Assembly (NCBI GenBank): GCA_004151065.3
Contig: NWUY0300018397.1
Coordinates: 25,876 to 46,959, forward strand
Source of the DNA: Larix sibirica
Taxonomy: Eukaryota > Streptophyta > Pinopsida > Pinales > Pinaceae
Direction of reading: 5' to 3'
DNA length: 21,084 nucleotides
Each line of letters starts with the position of its first letter. Within the stretch, counting starts at the first letter, position 1. Made by a program: the position numbers and the translations under genes. Positions 18,399-21,084 of this stretch are shown piece by piece. The notes under the pieces were generated by a model, which saw only the letters and a list, made by a program, of their open reading frames with translations, was not told the origin of the DNA and made no database searches.

Positions 18399-19196
18399 CT
18401 CTCACTGTAATGTGATGTTGTCTTGGAATTTGGGGTGTTCAAGCCAAATAATTTCAAACTGAAATGGGCGGTTTCGAGGTCTATCATTCCATTCTAACTC
18501 CAAACATATAGGCCAGTGGACTGATCTAGAGCTAGGTAAAATGGAAGATTCCATGATTAGGCCTTGATTAACTAAATTTTCAGACACCAAAAATCTATGC
18601 AAGCATGAGATTATTTGCTGTGAGCCCCCCCTCTTGTTATTCTAGGAGTGGAGCTCATTTCGAGTCTTGATGTCCACGAGGTTGAGGCTTTGAATTGTTG
18701 CTTTGATTGCTTCATTGGTTGAGTCTATTTGTCATGTTCCTCCCTTTTGCTCTAGAAGGGAGCTGACCATGTTGAAATTCCCCTCATGATCCAAGTTTGG
18801 TTGAGGTTATCTCCACTATTCCCTACAACGAATTGAGGAATCTAGTCTTCTCAACGAGAGTGAGGGGGCCATAAACATTGGTAATGCGGACTGTGTTTGG
18901 CGTTCTGATCAAATGGAATTTGGTTTAGATGGTTGTTATTGTTGCAAAAAAGTCTTGTAGTTCAACAAGTCTTGGATCCCATAATATGGATATTCCCCAA
19001 TCTTACTACGAGTATCCACCACTATCAATTTGCATACTTTCCAACATACCGAGAAATTTTTGTGAGAGCAACACTAGAGCATTTGGTTTTCCTGTAGCAT
19101 CACCATTGTTGGTTTTTACCGATTGATATTGTTTCAAAGAGTCCTTTGTTTACTCTTTGCATTCATACTTCTTATGTTCCATGATATCAACTTCAC
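18399..19196 (-). pseudogene. LINE B ORF2 endonuclease (APE-type) region
   Basis: Start of ORF2. KLISWNIRSMNAKSKQ (19196-19150; WNxRGL family motif), MVMLQEN (Glu kept), GISILWDPRLVEL, TVRITNVYGPLTLVEKTRFL (about 18895-18835), EGNFNMVSSLLEQKGG (the GGDFN motif with Asp read as Asn), NLVDIKTRNELH, then an open stretch 18602-18402 (HRFLVSENLVNQGLIMESSI, SRSVHWPICLEL). In the family the last motif is SDHxPI; here Asp is Val (SVH at 18513-18524). Loss of both Asp positions predicts no endonuclease activity. The linker to RT (FGNLFAAKKSLDEQMEQLQQ, near 18290) follows. Confidence 0.85.
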
Positions 19197-19239
19197 AACT
19201 CACTATGAGGGGGGTTAGAAAAAAGCTTATTCATAATAA

Positions 19240-20420
19240 AAAGTACTTACTTGAACCACTCAGACATTCTCTCAAGTCTTTTAGGAGTTGCTTGTTTCTT
19301 TTTCTTCCTTGCTTCCATTCATCGTGTGGGGTTTTTGGTTGATCCTTTGATAGGATGGTTTTAATGTCCAGTGAGCTCTGTGACTAGTTTTTTGGGTTTT
19401 CCCCTTTGTCTGGTTCGACTTGAATCCGTTATAGCACTTCTTTGAAGAGTTGCATTTGCTTGTCTGGAATGGATTGAGTGTCCTCCCAGGTGCATGTGTC
19501 TAGGATGCATTTAATATCCAAATCTCTAAGGTCCATGTCCTTCCTAGTTCCGATTCCATTGGTTTGTCACCTGTAATCATGGTAAAGCCCTCTACATCTT
19601 GATTTTCCTCTATAGAAGTTGGTTTGGGGGACAAGGGATTTTTGTGGGAAATCTTGAAAGAGATGGTTGTGTTCATGGCATCGCCTGTAGTGAAAAGGAA
19701 TATGCTCATAACCAATAGTTTGGATCTAATCTATATCTCGATAGCTGAGGCATATCATTTCCGATGGGGGTCTCGATATATTCATATAGACACATTTTCG
19801 AGCAAAAGATGTATACCACCCTATGGTGTTTCCTTTAACGTTTTTACAAAGGTTCGCGGAGCGTTGTCGATCCTTGCCAATGTTTCTTCATCCTAGTATT
19901 TCTTTGGGAGTGAATATAGCTTGATCCAAACTAGAGTCGTTGAGAAATCTTCCTCATTGAGACTGAAGTTGTTTGTCCAGAGACAAAGGTATAGTCCCGT
20001 TAAGTTGAAAACGTAAGGACCATTGTTTTTACCCTTTCCCCGATCTTACAAACTTGAGAAGATGTATGGGAAAAAATCCTTAGAACCCAATTTCATATCG
20101 ATTTTTCCTCTAGGATGCCATTTGTTGGCTATCCACCATGTCAGGGATTTTTTTGTCGGCCAAAATCCCATGAATTTCTTGATTAATGCATGGTCTTGCA
20201 TGTATTTCTTGTAAGCCCCAATGCGATTGGATGTGATCTTGTACTATGATAAAGAGTCTAATTTTGGGATGCAGCTACTGGTGGTGCAAATTTCCTTCTT
20301 TGGGTGAGAAGTATTAAGTTTATCCTCTCAGGTTTCCTTTGAATGGGAGGTATTCCCTACCCCTCCTATCCCTTGGTTGTCCATCTCTCCACCATTCACT
20401 TATTTTCGCTTATATAGATT
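19240..20420 (-). pseudogene. LINE B ORF1 (DUF4283-like plus zinc knuckle)
   Basis: RNA-binding ORF1 protein. A plausible start lies near 20375 (MDNQGIGGVGNTSHSKE, then a stop). The DUF4283 core runs from 20219: GAYKKYMQDHALIKKFMGFW, KSLTWWIANKWHPRGKIDMK, LGSKDFFPYIFSSL, NNGPYVFNLTGLYLCLW, EDFSTTLVWIKLYSLPKKY, ETLARIDNAPRTFVK (to about 19830). A zinc knuckle at 19689-19648 reads YRRCHEHNHLFQDF: the family pattern CxxCxxxxHxxxxC has lost its first Cys (Tyr) and last Cys (Phe). The C-terminal part is open at 19715-19500 in a different frame. Stops and frameshifts make it a pseudogene. Confidence 0.82.
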
Positions 20421-20580
20421 GGAATTTCTTTTGTTGTGTGTTGAGTGTAAGATTTTTTAGTAGGAGGGAGCCATTGTCCCTCCCCTCGATAAGTTCCATG
20501 GGAGCCACCAACGAAAGCCAAGTTGAAACCCTAACTGGATCGCTTCAGGGAAAAAACCCTTCAGAGTTTAGTACCTTTAT
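20421..20580 (-). promoter_or_regulatory. LINE B 5' leader with telo-box
   Basis: Region upstream of ORF1. It contains AAACCCTAA (plus strand 20526-20534), a telo-box as found in many plant 5' leaders, within about 55 bases of the inferred LINE 5' end, plus another AAACCC at about 20554-20559. This is consistent with a retained internal promoter or leader, hence with a full-length insertion; that role is inference. Confidence 0.4.
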
Positions 20581-21084
20581 ATAGTTGAATAAATGTCGAA
20601 ATATAATTAAAATTTCTAATAAAAAATATTTTCTCAAATTTCAAAAAATTAAAAAATTAAAGATATAAACTAATTGACTAATCAAAGAGAAATGGAATGT
20701 AGCCTCGTTTTGAAATATTTTAGCTATTATACTAGATATTTAAAATTAAATACTTATATTTCAAACTTAACTTTATTCAAAATACGTATGTTTCAATCTA
20801 ACATCTTAACTTTATGCAAGCTACTTAGAGTCCAATTAGCATCTTAGCTATATGTTGGGTAGTCTTTATGATTGCGTTGAGAGGCGCTTCTACAACCCAA
20901 TATGGGGGAGATGTTGTCACATAACATTATGTAACGTAACGTTCCCAACCACTATGGAGGAGATGTTGTCACATTCCATTATGTAACGTAACGTTTGAAC
21001 ATAGTAATAATTGAGCCGACATAAATTTTAATTAAAATTTTAATAATAAGTTTTAAAGAATAGGAAAAAGTAATAAGCAAAACA
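20581..21084. other. AT-rich flank, no gene
   Basis: Very AT-rich DNA flanking LINE B, with loosely repeated CATCTTA-CT-TATG blocks at about 20800-20855. No coding potential was recognised. It contains the 52-bp duplication listed separately. Confidence 0.5.
20892..20995. repeat. 52-bp tandem duplication with ACGT cores
   Basis: Two copies at a 52-bp period share GGAGATGTTGTCACAT and ATTATGTAACGTAACGTT. Each copy has a purine run (atgggggaga or atggaggaga) followed by TGTTGTCACA, which looks like a polypurine tract next to an LTR start. This could be the edge of an LTR element continuing beyond the window. Confidence 0.7.

Larger units (their letters stand above)
14700..20580 (-). mobile_element. 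LINE B: near full-length degenerate L1-type LINE
   Basis: About 5.9 kb on the minus strand with every expected part in order: 5' leader (20580-20420), ORF1 with DUF4283 and a zinc knuckle, then ORF2 with endonuclease (19196-18399), RT, zf-RVT and RNase H (ending 15298), then a 3' region. The RT box FVDD is intact, but the endonuclease SDH, the RNase H D and E, and the zinc knuckle are damaged, and stops occur throughout. 5' and 3' ends are approximate; no target duplication was recognised. Confidence 0.88.

Overview
The window looks like intergenic repeat DNA from a large plant genome. It is AT-rich and I recognise no intact host gene. It carries fossil L1-type LINEs whose ORF1 has the plant DUF4283 plus zinc-knuckle layout and whose ORF2 has APE endonuclease, RT, zf-RVT and RNase H regions. 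It also carries Ty3/gypsy-like LTR elements primed by an initiator-Met-tRNA-type site. The style (old, stop-riddled, nested retroelements) suggests a seed plant with a big genome, possibly a gymnosperm, but nothing here fixes the species. No eubacterial, phage, CRISPR or organelle signal was seen, and all coding regions appear to be pseudogenes.

Layout. (1) About 1-10215, plus strand: LINE A, with ORF1 remnant, endonuclease, RT, and a 3' part that resumes only after a 5-kb interruption. (2) 4199-9261: the interruption, two tandem copies of a short non-autonomous LTR element (LTR about 400 bp, internal about 1.65 kb). It sits just after the RT YADD-equivalent box of LINE A and is bounded by the 5-bp duplication ACTTT (4194-4198 and 9262-9266). 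The middle LTR is broken by a single N and about 266 bp of unrelated DNA. (3) 10216-11965: no recognisable gene; an 88-bp loop-free palindrome inside a 14-bp direct repeat, a weak primer-binding-site-like motif and a CT microsatellite. (4) 11966-12990, minus: unrecognised coding-like fragment with an acidic or coiled-coil-like composition and a good consensus intron. (5) About 12990-14280, minus: LINE C, a 5'-truncated LINE with zf-RVT and RNase H. (6) 14281-14700: AT-rich DNA, a tRNA-derived SINE-like segment and a 66-bp tandem duplication. (7) About 14700-20580, minus: LINE B, essentially full length (5' end, ORF1, ORF2 with EN, RT, zf-RVT and RNase H) but inactivated by stops, frameshifts and loss of several catalytic residues. 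(8) 20581-21084: AT-rich flank with a 52-bp tandem duplication.

History inferred from the sequence: LINE A inserted first. An LTR element then landed in its ORF2 and was expanded into a tandem pair inside one target-site duplication, and everything has since decayed. LINEs B and C lie in the opposite orientation and show different RNase H sequences, so they are probably separate lineages. I found no convincing new functional system. The features most worth a second look are the palindrome, the tandem LTR array, its RT-less element family with a protease-like domain lacking the catalytic Asp, and the intron-bearing fragment beside LINE C.
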